Made by a program: the position numbers and the translations under genes. Positions 34,257 to 43,171 of a stretch of 64,000 nt of DNA are shown here, one piece after another (within the stretch, counting starts at the first letter, position 1; every line of letters starts with the position of its first letter). Location of the stretch: assembly GCF_013337045.2 (NCBI RefSeq), contig NZ_CP118260.1, positions 744,001 through 808,000 on the forward strand. The letters run 5' to 3'. The notes under the pieces are model-generated. The model saw nothing but the letters and a program-made list of their open reading frames with translations. It ran no database searches and was not told where the DNA came from. This stretch comes from Agrobacterium vitis (GTDB lineage: Bacteria > Pseudomonadota > Alphaproteobacteria > Rhizobiales > Rhizobiaceae).

Positions 34257-35489
34257 ATGATTTGTTTTAAAATGATGCCAAGCTTGGCGCTTGGCTACGC
34301 ATTGACCATGTCAACGGCCTTTGCTGGTCAGATTGTGCTCAATTCCGATCAGTCGGACCCGACGCCGAAAAAGGCGATGGAAGAGCTGCTGAAGGATTTC
34401 CAGGCCGCCAATCCCGACGTGACCGTCAAATGGAATAATTTCGACCACGAGGGCTATAAATCCGCGATCCGCAACTTTCTGACGGCCGATGCGCCGGATG
34501 TGGTGTCCTGGTATTCTGGCAACCGCATGGCGCCCTTCGTCAAGGCTGGCCTGTTCGAGGATGTCAGCGATATCTGGGCCAAGGACGATCTCAACAATCA
34601 GTTGAAATCCGCCACCAAGTCGATGGAAATCGATGGCAAGAAATGGGGCATTCCCTATTCCACCTATCAATGGGGTATTTATTACCGCAAGGATATCTTC
34701 GCCGCTCAAGGCATTACGCCGCCCAAGACCTGGGCCGAGTTGCTGGCGGCCTGCGAAAAGCTGAAAAAGGCCGGCATTACGCCCTTTACCATTGGCACCA
34801 AGGCGCTATGGCCGACAGCAGGCTGGTTCGACTATCTCGACCTGCGCGTCAATGGCTATGAATTCCACATGGACCTGACCGCCGGAAAGGTGCCTTACAC
34901 CGATCCGCGCGTCAAAGCGGTGTTTGAGAAATGGGCCGAATTGATCAAGCCCGGCTATTTCATTGCCAACCATGCCGCGCTCGACTGGCAGGATGCCATG
35001 CCGCAATTCGTGCAGGGCAAGGCGGCCATGTATTTGATGGGTAACTTTGCCGTTGCCCCGATGAAGGATGGCGGGTTGAAGGAAGAGCAGATCGGCTTCC
35101 TGCAATTCCCGGAAATCACCCCCGGCCTGCCGCGGGCGGAAGATGCGCCGACCGAATCCTTCCACATCCCCTCGGGCGCCAAGAACAAGACGGATGCGCG
35201 CAAGTTCCTGGCTTACCTCGCAAAGCCGGAAACTCAGACCAAGATGAACGCCACCCTTGGTCAGCTGCCGATCAACAACAAGTCGGAAAAATCCAGCGAT
35301 CCGTTCCTGAGCGCTGGTTTCGACATGCTGTCGAGTGCTTATGCGCTGGCGCAATTCTATGACCGTGACGCGCCCGCCGATATGGCCAAGGCCGGCATGG
35401 AAGGCTTCCAGGAATTCATGGTCAAGCCTGACAAGGTCGATGCCATCCTGGCCCGCCTCGATAAGGTGCGCGCCCGCGTTTATAAATAA
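34257..35489 (+). CDS. Sugar-binding protein of the galactoside ABC transporter
   Basis: 410-aa SBP family 1 lipid-free binding protein. The signal peptide ends at STAFA before GQIVLNSDQ. A family motif GKAAMYLMGNFAVAPMKDGG is near residue 260. The ATG at 34257 follows GGGGAGG at six bases; the in-frame codon at 34194 would add 21 residues before the signal peptide. Galactosides such as melibiose or raffinose are the likely ligands, from the enzymes in the operon. Confidence 0.88.
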   Translation: MICFKMMPSLALGYALTMSTAFAGQIVLNSDQSDPTPKKAMEELLKDFQAANPDVTVKWNNFDHEGYKSAIRNFLTADAPDVVSWYSGNRMAPFVKAGLFEDVSDIWAKDDLNNQLKSATKSMEIDGKKWGIPYSTYQWGIYYRKDIFAAQGITPPKTWAELLAACEKLKKAGITPFTIGTKALWPTAGWFDYLDLRVNGYEFHMDLTAGKVPYTDPRVKAVFEKWAELIKPGYFIANHAALDWQDAMPQFVQGKAAMYLMGNFAVAPMKDGGLKEEQIGFLQFPEITPGLPRAEDAPTESFHIPSGAKNKTDARKFLAYLAKPETQTKMNATLGQLPINNKSEKSSDPFLSAGFDMLSSAYALAQFYDRDAPADMAKAGMEGFQEFMVKPDKVDAILARLDKVRARVYK

Positions 35490-35502
35490 TCGGTTCTCCC
35501 GA

Positions 35503-35534
35503 CGGCCGGATGTCGCCCAAGTGGCATCCGGCCG
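35503..35534 (+). repeat. Stem-loop between binding-protein and permease genes
   Basis: CGGCCGGATG and CATCCGGCCG form a perfect 10-bp stem with a 12-base loop. Such structures after binding-protein genes stabilise the upstream mRNA or partly terminate transcription, giving more binding protein than channel. Confidence 0.65.
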
Positions 35535-35603
35535 GTATTTCAGTCACAGAACGGCTGGGATGCTCTGGCATCCTTGAGCCCTTGCATTAACGGAGGTGCT
35601 GCC

Positions 35604-36512
35604 GTGAGCACTGCTGCTCCTGTTTCATCCGGATTCTGGAAGCGTCACCAGCAACGCATTGCCCCCTGGCTGTTTCTGGCGCCCGGTCTGGTGATGTTTG
35701 TCATCTATGTCGTATTGCCGATTTTCCAGTCTGTCTGGATCAGCTTTCACGATTGGGACGGTATCGGCGAAAAAGTCTGGATCGGGCTTGGAAACTATCA
35801 GGAATTGCTCGGCGACGAGGCCTTTTACGTCTCCCTGGAAAACAACCTGATCTGGCTGGTGCTCTACCTTCTGGCCATTCCCGGCGGATTGGCGGTGGCG
35901 CTGTTTCTCAACCAGACGGTTACCGGTATTCGACTTTATAAGTCGTTGTTTTTCTTCCCCTTCGTCATCAGCCAGGTCGTGGTCGGCCTGATGTTCACCT
36001 GGTTCTATGCGCCGAATTTCGGGCTGTTTTCCGTGCTGATCAAGCATCTGACCGGGCTGGATTTCGCGGTTCTGGCCGATGAGCGGTTCGTCACTTATGG
36101 CATTATCGTCGCTGGCCTTTGGCCGCAGACCGCCTATTGCATGATCCTCTATCTGACCGGTCTCAACAACATCAATCCAGAGCAGGTGGAAGCCGCCCGC
36201 ATGGATGGCGCCAAGGGCTGGTCGCTGCTCAAAAACATCATCCTGCCGCAACTGGCACCCGCCACCTTCATTGCCATGGTGGTGACGGTGATTGGCGCGC
36301 TGCGCTCCTTTGACCTCGTGTCGATCATGACGGCTGGCGGCCCCTATGGTTCTAGCCGGGTGCTATCCTATTACATGTATGAGGAAGCGCTGTCGGAATA
36401 CGGGTTCCGCATGGGCTATGGCGCGGCCATCGCCGTCGTCCTGTTCCTGATCATGATGGTGTTCATCACGCTGTTCGTCGTGCGGATGATCGGCCAGGAA
36501 AGGAATACCTGA
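35604..36512 (+). CDS. Sugar ABC transporter permease (MalF-like)
   Basis: 302-aa membrane subunit with six spans (the first around residues 17-37, PWLFLAPGLVMFVIYVVLPI). Its EAA loop reads EQVEAARMDGAKGWSLLKNI. The start codon is GTG at 35604 with GGAGG seven bases ahead; the in-frame TTG at 35574 has no such site. It ends on the A of the next gene's ATG. Confidence 0.9.
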   Translation: MSTAAPVSSGFWKRHQQRIAPWLFLAPGLVMFVIYVVLPIFQSVWISFHDWDGIGEKVWIGLGNYQELLGDEAFYVSLENNLIWLVLYLLAIPGGLAVALFLNQTVTGIRLYKSLFFFPFVISQVVVGLMFTWFYAPNFGLFSVLIKHLTGLDFAVLADERFVTYGIIVAGLWPQTAYCMILYLTGLNNINPEQVEAARMDGAKGWSLLKNIILPQLAPATFIAMVVTVIGALRSFDLVSIMTAGGPYGSSRVLSYYMYEEALSEYGFRMGYGAAIAVVLFLIMMVFITLFVVRMIGQERNT

Positions 36513-37363
36513 TGTTTCCGACCCCGATCCAGAAGGCCTCGCCGATTGTCCGGTTCGGCTATAATCTCGTTCTGCCTGTCGCGCTGGTTCTCTGGCTGTT
36601 GCCCTTGCTGGGCGTGGCGCTGACCTCCGTGCGTCCTGCGGGCGATCTGGCCGCTGGCAATTATTTCGGCATTCCCTCCGGCTTTGCCGGCGTCGAAAAC
36701 TATTCCGCGGTGTTTCAGAATTCACCGCTGGGCTGGTACATCCTCAATTCCTTCAAGATCACCATTCCAACCGTGATCGGTGCGGTCGCGCTCTCCTGCC
36801 TGACCGGGTTTGCACTGGCGACCTATAAGTTCAAGGGCAATATCGTTCTGTTCTGCCTGTTCGTTGCCGGTAATTTCATTCCCTTCCAGATCCTCATGGT
36901 GCCGGTGCGCGACATGACGCTGAAAATGGGGCTGTATGATACAGTCACCGGCTTGGTGCTGTTTCATGTCGCCTTCCAGACCGGCTTTTGCACGCTGTTC
37001 ATGCGCAACTTCATCAAGGGCCTGCCGTTTGCGCTGATCGAATCGGCGCGGGTCGAGGGCGTGTCGGAATGGCGGATCTTTCGCTATATCGTGCTGCCGC
37101 TGATGCGGCCCGCCATTGCGGCGCTGTCGGTGCTGGTCTTCACCTTTGTCTGGAACGACTATTTCTGGGCCACGGTTCTGGTGCAGAGCCAGGCCGCCAT
37201 GCCTGTCACGGCGGGGCTTTATTCGCTGAACGGCCAATGGGTCGCCGCCTGGAACCTGGTTTCCGCCGGATCGATCGTCGCGGCTTTGCCACCGGTCGCC
37301 ATGTTTTTCCTGATGCAGCGGCATTTCATCGCCGGGCTGACACTTGGAGCAACCAAGGGATGA
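36512..37363 (+). CDS. Sugar ABC transporter permease (MalG-like)
   Basis: 283-aa membrane protein with six spans; the EAA loop reads ALIESARVEGVSEWRIFRYI and is followed by VLPLMRPAIAALSVLVFTFV. Its start overlaps the preceding stop by one base and its stop overlaps the alpha-galactosidase start, so the three are translationally coupled. Confidence 0.9.
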   Translation: MFPTPIQKASPIVRFGYNLVLPVALVLWLLPLLGVALTSVRPAGDLAAGNYFGIPSGFAGVENYSAVFQNSPLGWYILNSFKITIPTVIGAVALSCLTGFALATYKFKGNIVLFCLFVAGNFIPFQILMVPVRDMTLKMGLYDTVTGLVLFHVAFQTGFCTLFMRNFIKGLPFALIESARVEGVSEWRIFRYIVLPLMRPAIAALSVLVFTFVWNDYFWATVLVQSQAAMPVTAGLYSLNGQWVAAWNLVSAGSIVAALPPVAMFFLMQRHFIAGLTLGATKG

Positions 37364-39465
37364 ATGATATTGTAAAGATTGGCGCGAACGGGCTTGTTTT
37401 GAGCCTGCGGATGCCGGAAATCGGCATGCCTGAAATTATCGGCTTTGGCCAGACATCCGTTTCCGGCTCGGCTTTGTCCGAGGTCGAGCGCTCCAGCCGC
37501 ATCAACGGCATGGATGATGCGGTGCCTTCCGCGGTGCTGTTGCCGGTGGGCGGCATGGGGTTTTTCGGCTGGCCTGCCATTGCCGGTCATCGATCCGGCC
37601 ACGATTTCATCCTGCAATTTGCCGATTGGACGGTGGAAAAGACCGGGCGGATCACGCTGCTTTGCGCTCAGGATGCTGTGGCGGGCATGGCGATCACGTT
37701 GCGTTTCGAAACCTTCCCGTCTGGCGTGATCGGCGTCTCCACCGACATCAAGAATATCGGCAGTGAGGATTACATCCTGGACCGCTGCATGGCAGCGAGC
37801 TTTCCGATAGAAGGCGGGCAGGTCGATGTGGTCAGCTTTACCGGCATGTGGGGCCGCGAATTCCAGATCCGGCGCGAGAGGTTGGGAACGGGCCTTTGGG
37901 CGCAGGAAAGCCGCCGGGGCCGCACCTCCCATGACCGCTTTCCGATGCTGACAATCGAAGGCGAGGCGCAGAGCTTCGGCGTGGCGCTGGGTTGGAGCGG
38001 CAACCACCAGATCGTCATTGATCGGCTGGACGATGGCCGCCGCCTTGTGCATCTCGGCGAAGTCTTCGAGCCGGGCGAAACGATCCTTGCGCCGGGCGAG
38101 AGCTATCGCAGTCCGGTGGCCTATGCCGGTGCGGATCGGGCGGCGTTCCATGCCTTTGTCCGCGATGATCTCATGCATTGGCCTGATGGTGCGATGTCGC
38201 CGCGTCCGGTGACCTTGAATACCTGGGAGGGCAATTACTTTGACCACCAGATGCAATCGCTGAAGGCGCAGGGGACATCCGCCGCCGAACTTGGCATCGA
38301 GCGTTTCGTGCTGGATGACGGCTGGTTTGGCAAGCGTGACGACGACACGACCAGCCTTGGCGATTGGGACATCGACGCCCGCAAATATCCCGAGGGTCTG
38401 TCGCCGCTGGTCGATCACGTCACCGGCCTTGGCATGCAGTTCGGCATCTGGTTCGAGCCGGAAATGATCAACCCGGTCTCCGCCCTCTATGATTTGCATC
38501 CCGACTGGGTCTTGCAGGTCAAGGGCCGCCCTTTGCTGACATCCCGCAACCAGCTGGTGCTGGATCTGACGCGGCCAGAGGTGAGCGATTATCTGTTTGA
38601 GAAGATCGACGCGGTGCTGGCCAATCATGCTGTCTCCTATATCAAATGGGACATGAACCGCGACCTGACCCATGCGGGTGGACGCGACGGGCGGGCGAAA
38701 ATTTCCACCCAGACCCGCGCCGTCTACACATTGATGGACCGGGTGCGGGCAGCCCATCCGCAGGTGGAGATCGAAAGCTGTGCCTCCGGCGGTGGCCGGA
38801 TCGATTACGGTGCGCTTGCCCGCACCCACCGGGTTTGGACCTCCGATTGCACCGATGCGCTGGAGCGGCTGGAAATCCAGCGTGGTGCCTCGGTTTTCGT
38901 GCCACCGGAAGTGCTTGGCAGCCATATTTCAGCCTCGCCAAACCACCAGACGGAGCGTCGTCACACGCTGGCCTTCCGGGCGCTGGTGGCAATGGCCTAT
39001 CACCTTGGCGTCGAGTTGAACCCGCTGGAACTGGAAGGCGAGGAACGCGCTGAGCTGAAAAACTGGATTGCCATCCACAAGCGGCTGCGGCCCCTGCTGC
39101 ATGCGCCAGGCGCCAATTTCTCCAAGGAGCCGCGTGACGGACGGTATGTCTGGGGTGCGGCGGACAGCAAGCGCATCGCCGTCTTCGTTGCCCAAGGCCC
39201 GCAAATGGTGGGCGAACAGCCGGAGCCGCTGACCCTGCCTGATGGTGTGACCTGCATCGGCGGACGTTGGAGGGTTGCGGCCACGCATCCGGCCTTACCG
39301 AATTTCATTCGTATATCCGAAGGGCAGAAGCGCCTGTTGGCTGGCAAGGTCACGTTTGACCTTGCCGATCTCAAGCTTGGCGGCTTGCCGCTGCCGATGC
39401 TGCGGCCAGAGAGCGCGATGCTGCTGGAACTGGAACCTGTTGAGGGAGGAGACCACCATGGCTGA
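37360..39465 (+). CDS. Alpha-galactosidase, GH36
   Basis: 701-aa intracellular enzyme that removes alpha-1,6-galactose from melibiose, raffinose and similar sugars. The supersandwich N-terminus is followed by a TIM barrel with LNTWEGNYFD and FVLDDGWFGKRDDDTTSLGD. The nucleophile is Asp431 in YIKWDMNRDL and the acid/base Asp496 in WTSDCTDALERL; ESCASGGGRIDYG lies between. The length is normal for GH36. The ATG at 37360 overlaps the permease stop. There is no signal peptide, so it acts on sugars delivered by the adjacent transporter. Confidence 0.93.
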   Translation: MNDIVKIGANGLVLSLRMPEIGMPEIIGFGQTSVSGSALSEVERSSRINGMDDAVPSAVLLPVGGMGFFGWPAIAGHRSGHDFILQFADWTVEKTGRITLLCAQDAVAGMAITLRFETFPSGVIGVSTDIKNIGSEDYILDRCMAASFPIEGGQVDVVSFTGMWGREFQIRRERLGTGLWAQESRRGRTSHDRFPMLTIEGEAQSFGVALGWSGNHQIVIDRLDDGRRLVHLGEVFEPGETILAPGESYRSPVAYAGADRAAFHAFVRDDLMHWPDGAMSPRPVTLNTWEGNYFDHQMQSLKAQGTSAAELGIERFVLDDGWFGKRDDDTTSLGDWDIDARKYPEGLSPLVDHVTGLGMQFGIWFEPEMINPVSALYDLHPDWVLQVKGRPLLTSRNQLVLDLTRPEVSDYLFEKIDAVLANHAVSYIKWDMNRDLTHAGGRDGRAKISTQTRAVYTLMDRVRAAHPQVEIESCASGGGRIDYGALARTHRVWTSDCTDALERLEIQRGASVFVPPEVLGSHISASPNHQTERRHTLAFRALVAMAYHLGVELNPLELEGEERAELKNWIAIHKRLRPLLHAPGANFSKEPRDGRYVWGAADSKRIAVFVAQGPQMVGEQPEPLTLPDGVTCIGGRWRVAATHPALPNFIRISEGQKRLLAGKVTFDLADLKLGGLPLPMLRPESAMLLELEPVEGGDHHG

Positions 39466-40555
39466 TGTAAGCCTGCGGGGCGTCAAGAAACAATTCGGCG
39501 CGCTGAGCGTCATCAAGGGCGTCGATCTCGACGTCAAGGACGGCGAGTTCTGCGTGTTCGTCGGCCCGTCCGGCTGCGGCAAGTCCACCCTGCTGCGGAT
39601 GATTGCCGGGCTGGAGGAGATCACCTCCGGTGGGCTGACGATTGGCGGCAAGGATATGACCCGGATCGGCCCGTCTGAGCGCGGTGTTGCCATGGTTTTC
39701 CAGTCCTATGCGCTTTACCCGCATATGACGGTGCGCGACAATATCGGCTTTGGCCTGAAGATGACCGGCCATCCCAAGCCGATGATTGAGGCACGGACCA
39801 AAAAGGCCGCCGAGCTGCTGCAACTGGATGCGCTGATGGAGCGCAAGCCGGGTCAATTATCTGGTGGCCAGCGCCAGCGTGTCGCCATTGGCCGCGCCAT
39901 CGTGCGTGAACCGGAAGTCTTCCTGTTCGATGAGCCGCTGTCCAATCTGGATGCCGCCCTTCGGGTGCAGATGCGCACCGAATTGTCCAAGTTGCATCAG
40001 GATCTGAAGGCGACGATGATCTACGTCACCCATGACCAGGTGGAAGCCATGACCATGGCCGACAAGATCGTCGTGCTATCGGCTGGCCTGATCGAGCAGG
40101 TCGGCACACCGCTGGAGCTTTATCATCGCCCCAATAACCTGTTTGTCGCAGGCTTTATCGGCTCACCAAAGATGAATGTCCTGCCCGTGACCGTCGCGCC
40201 TGCGGACGGTGGCAAAGTGGTGGTGACGCTGGCCGATGGCGCGGCGATCACGCTTGATGCGCAGGGCAAGGCAATCAGCCCGGGCAAGATGACGCTTGGC
40301 ATTCGCCCCGAGCATATCGATGCGACGGGCAAGGGTGATCTCGTTTTGTCGCGGCCGGTGCGGTTGGCCGAATATCTCGGCTCCGAAACCCTGTTTTTCG
40401 TCACTCTGGCCGATGGCACCGAACTATCCGTCAAGGCGGACGGCTTGGCGACGGCCAAGCCGGGCGAAACCCTGTCTATCGGCATTCCCGCCGCTGCCTG
40501 CCACCTGTTCGATTCCTCGGGCAAGGCTGTGATCAACGGGGACCTGACACGATAA
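39458..40555 (+). CDS. Sugar ABC transporter ATP-binding protein (UgpC/MsmK type)
   Basis: 365-aa CUT1 ATPase: Walker [10 protein letters not shown], signature LSGGQRQR, Walker B FLFDEP, then a C-terminal regulatory domain. It overlaps the GH36 stop by eight bases (ATGGCTGA), as the first ATPase overlaps its permease. The ATG at 39458 follows GGGAGGAG. It is interleaved between two glycosidase genes, confirming one operon for uptake and cleavage. Confidence 0.93.
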   Translation: MADVSLRGVKKQFGALSVIKGVDLDVKDGEFCVFVGPSGCGKSTLLRMIAGLEEITSGGLTIGGKDMTRIGPSERGVAMVFQSYALYPHMTVRDNIGFGLKMTGHPKPMIEARTKKAAELLQLDALMERKPGQLSGGQRQRVAIGRAIVREPEVFLFDEPLSNLDAALRVQMRTELSKLHQDLKATMIYVTHDQVEAMTMADKIVVLSAGLIEQVGTPLELYHRPNNLFVAGFIGSPKMNVLPVTVAPADGGKVVVTLADGAAITLDAQGKAISPGKMTLGIRPEHIDATGKGDLVLSRPVRLAEYLGSETLFFVTLADGTELSVKADGLATAKPGETLSIGIPAAACHLFDSSGKAVINGDLTR

Positions 40556-42483
40556 TGCTGGGCGTTTGCTATTATCCTGAACATTGGCCGGAGAGCCAAT
40601 GGCAAATCGATGCGCAAAACATGCGCAAGCTTGGCATTTCCTATGTGCGGATCGGCGAATTCGCCTGGTCGCGGTTGGAGGCAAGGCGGGGCCAGTTCAC
40701 CTTCGAATGGCTGGACCGGGCCATCGATATTCTGCATGCGGCGGGCCTGAAGGTGGTGCTTGGCACCCCGACCGCCACACCGCCGAAATGGTTGATGGAC
40801 GAGCATCTCGACATTGCGCCCTATGATGCCGACGGGACTGTGCGCGGCTTCGGCTCGCGCCGCCATTACAGTTTTTCCAGCGAAATCTGGTGGGCCGAGA
40901 GCGCTCGAATCGTTGAAGTCATCGCCAAGCGCTACGGCACCCATCCGGGCATAGCCGGCTGGCAGACCGATAACGAATATGGTTGCCACGACACCACGGT
41001 GTCCTGGGGGCCTGACGACCTGAAGGCCTTCCGCCGCTGGTTGCGGATGCGCTATCAGACCACTGACCAGCTCAACGAGGCCTGGGGATCGGTGTTCTGG
41101 TCGATGGAAGTCAACAGTTTCGATGAGGTCGAGCTGCCCACCCGCACCGTGACCGAGCCGAATCCGGCGCAGCGGCTGGATTTCTGGCGCTTCTCCTCCG
41201 ATCAGGTGGCCGCCTATGATAAAATGCAGGTGGACATCATCCGCAAGCATTCACCGGGCCGCTGGATTACCCATAACTTCATGGGCTTCATCAATGATTT
41301 CGATCATTTCCAGGTTGGCGACAATCTCGATCTCGCCAGCTGGGACAGCTATCCGATTGGTTTCGTTGAAAAATTCCCATTTACCGAAGACGAGCGCGAT
41401 CGTTGGGCGGAGACCTCCCATCCCGATATCGCGCCCTTCCATCATGATCTCTATCGTGGTGTTGGCCGTGGCCGGTTCTGGGTGATGGAGCAGCAGCCTG
41501 GTCCTGTGAACTGGGCGCCCTGGAACCCTGTGCCCAAGCCGGGCATGGTCAGGCTGTGGACCTGGGAAGCGCTGGCGCATGGGGCCGAGGTGGTCAGCTA
41601 CTTCCGCTGGCGCCAGGCACCGTTTGCGCAGGAGCAGATGCATGCAGGGCTCAACCTGCCGGGGCTGGATGAATGGTCGGTCGGTGGGCTGGAAGCCCAT
41701 GCCGTGGCTGGCGAACTGGCAGCGCTTGGCGATTTGCCAGAGAGTGTTCAGGCACCTGTGGCCCTGGTCTATGACTATGCCAGCTATTGGGCGACGACGA
41801 TCCAGCCGCAGGGCCGGGATTTCCGCTATGAAGAATTGGCGTTCCGCTGGTACGAAGCAGCTCGCCGACTGGGGCTAGACGTGGATTTTGTGCGTCCCGG
41901 TGCCGATCTGTCCGGTTATAAACTGGTGCTCGTTCCCTGCCTGATGCAGGTTAACGAGGCAGCGCTTGCGGCCTTTAAAAGCACCGATGCCGTCGTGTTG
42001 TACGGCCCGCGCACCGGTTCACGCGACGAAAAATTCCGTATTCCGGACAATCTGCCGCCCGGCCCATTGGCTCCTTTGACCGGCACGCGCCAAACCCAGG
42101 TCGCCTCGCTGCGGCCCGGTCTTGGTGATAGCGTTTCAGGCACGGTTTCGGGCCGGGCCATCCGCTGGCGGGAATATCTGGAAACGACGGCAACCGTAAT
42201 CGCCACATTCGAAAACGGCGATCCGGCCCTGACGTGCCAGAACGGCCACCACTATCTGGCCTGCTGGCCCGACAAGGCGTTGCTGTCTTCAACGCTGGCG
42301 GTGCTGGCAGAAAAGGCCGGTCTCGAAACCCTTGTTTTGCCGGAGCATATCCGCATCCGCCGCCGTGGCTGCCTGACCTTCGCCTTCAACTATGGGGCTG
42401 AGGACTGGACCATTCCGGCATCCGGCGCGTTCCTATTGGGTGGCCCTGTGCTCAAGCCGCAACAATTGGCGGTTTGGGGCTGA
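40555..42483 (+). CDS. Beta-galactosidase, GH42
   Basis: 642-aa GH42 enzyme. The start MLGVCYYPEHWPESQW is typical. The acid/base Glu141 is in TDNEYGCHD and the nucleophile Glu312 in WVMEQQPGPVNW. The barrel is followed by the trimerization and beta-sandwich domains. There is no secretion signal. Its start overlaps the ATPase stop by one base. Pairing it with GH36 in one operon suggests the transported oligosaccharides carry both alpha- and beta-galactosyl ends, for example galactan or galactomannan fragments; that is inference. Confidence 0.92.
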   Translation: MLGVCYYPEHWPESQWQIDAQNMRKLGISYVRIGEFAWSRLEARRGQFTFEWLDRAIDILHAAGLKVVLGTPTATPPKWLMDEHLDIAPYDADGTVRGFGSRRHYSFSSEIWWAESARIVEVIAKRYGTHPGIAGWQTDNEYGCHDTTVSWGPDDLKAFRRWLRMRYQTTDQLNEAWGSVFWSMEVNSFDEVELPTRTVTEPNPAQRLDFWRFSSDQVAAYDKMQVDIIRKHSPGRWITHNFMGFINDFDHFQVGDNLDLASWDSYPIGFVEKFPFTEDERDRWAETSHPDIAPFHHDLYRGVGRGRFWVMEQQPGPVNWAPWNPVPKPGMVRLWTWEALAHGAEVVSYFRWRQAPFAQEQMHAGLNLPGLDEWSVGGLEAHAVAGELAALGDLPESVQAPVALVYDYASYWATTIQPQGRDFRYEELAFRWYEAARRLGLDVDFVRPGADLSGYKLVLVPCLMQVNEAALAAFKSTDAVVLYGPRTGSRDEKFRIPDNLPPGPLAPLTGTRQTQVASLRPGLGDSVSGTVSGRAIRWREYLETTATVIATFENGDPALTCQNGHHYLACWPDKALLSSTLAVLAEKAGLETLVLPEHIRIRRRGCLTFAFNYGAEDWTIPASGAFLLGGPVLKPQQLAVWG

Positions 42484-42517
42484 TTGTCAGGGCTTGATTG
42501 CTGATATTGTCGAGGCA

Positions 42518-42544
42518 ATGCGTCTCCTTCGCAAGGAGGCGCAT
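42518..42544 (+). terminator. Terminator-like hairpin after the galactoside operon
   Basis: ATGCGTCTCCTT pairs with AAGGAGGCGCAT (one G-T pair) around a three-base loop, 35 bp after the GH42 stop. A second weaker stem follows at 42548-42576. There is no strong T tract. Confidence 0.55.
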
Positions 42545-42643
42545 AGTGCCATGCTTGGGCTTATTTGGCACGTTGACACCTCGGAAGAAGGCCGAGCAGG
42601 ACGGAGCAGACAGTCCTAACAGTTTCAGCAGTTTTCACGCTTA

Positions 42644-43171
42644 TTATTGAAACTCCCGCGCCATCCCAGCAAGATCGTCCCAGAGGCTCTCGGCAAAGCC
42701 GCGCATCACCAGAAGCTCAAACTGGTCCTCACCCGTGCGGCAGAGATTGACGGCGATGTGACCGATCAGGGTCGTCGTTGCCGCACCGATTGCGAAGTAA
42801 TCGGGGTGAAGATCAAGGGCCGTACCTTTGGCCAAAACGTGGCGTACGGGTGCGCCGCTGATGCGGATCAGCACCCGACCGTGACTTTGATCGACAAGAA
42901 AGACTGTTTGGCCAAAGGCCGCCGTAGCTTGATCGGCACTGGCAGGCCCGACGGCAAACCATTGGCCGGGTCCCGCATTGCGCAGATCAAAGCCTTGCGG
43001 GGGTATTGGCGCGACATCGCCAGGCTTGCCCAGCACATGCAGAATGGTTGCGTCGAACATGGTTTCCAGCGTTAGAACACCAAACCGCTCCACCGCCTTG
43101 GTGGCGAGTGCTGGACGGCGAACAAGGTGGAAATCGGTCAAGACAGAGTCAGGAAGAGCGTTCTCAGGCAT
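42644..43171 (-). CDS. mgdD: N-methylglutamate dehydrogenase gamma subunit (SoxG-like)
   Basis: 175-aa protein related to the sarcosine oxidase gamma subunit. It has the typical GPGQWFAVGP segment near residue 65 and an aminomethyltransferase-like ISGAPVRHVLAKGTALDLHP region near 105-125. It overlaps the alpha-subunit gene by eight bases, the last of a four-gene set in the order beta-delta-alpha-gamma. It is called MgdD rather than SoxG because mgsABC and gmaS follow in the same locus. The start at 43171 has GAGAAG upstream. Confidence 0.75.
   Translation of the reverse strand: MPENALPDSVLTDFHLVRRPALATKAVERFGVLTLETMFDATILHVLGKPGDVAPIPPQGFDLRNAGPGQWFAVGPASADQATAAFGQTVFLVDQSHGRVLIRISGAPVRHVLAKGTALDLHPDYFAIGAATTTLIGHIAVNLCRTGEDQFELLVMRGFAESLWDDLAGMAREFQ

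Noticed and set aside
37219..38925. 568-codon open frame opposite the alpha-galactosidase
   Set aside because: The plus strand has intact GH36 catalytic motifs; the minus frame is compositionally a shadow.
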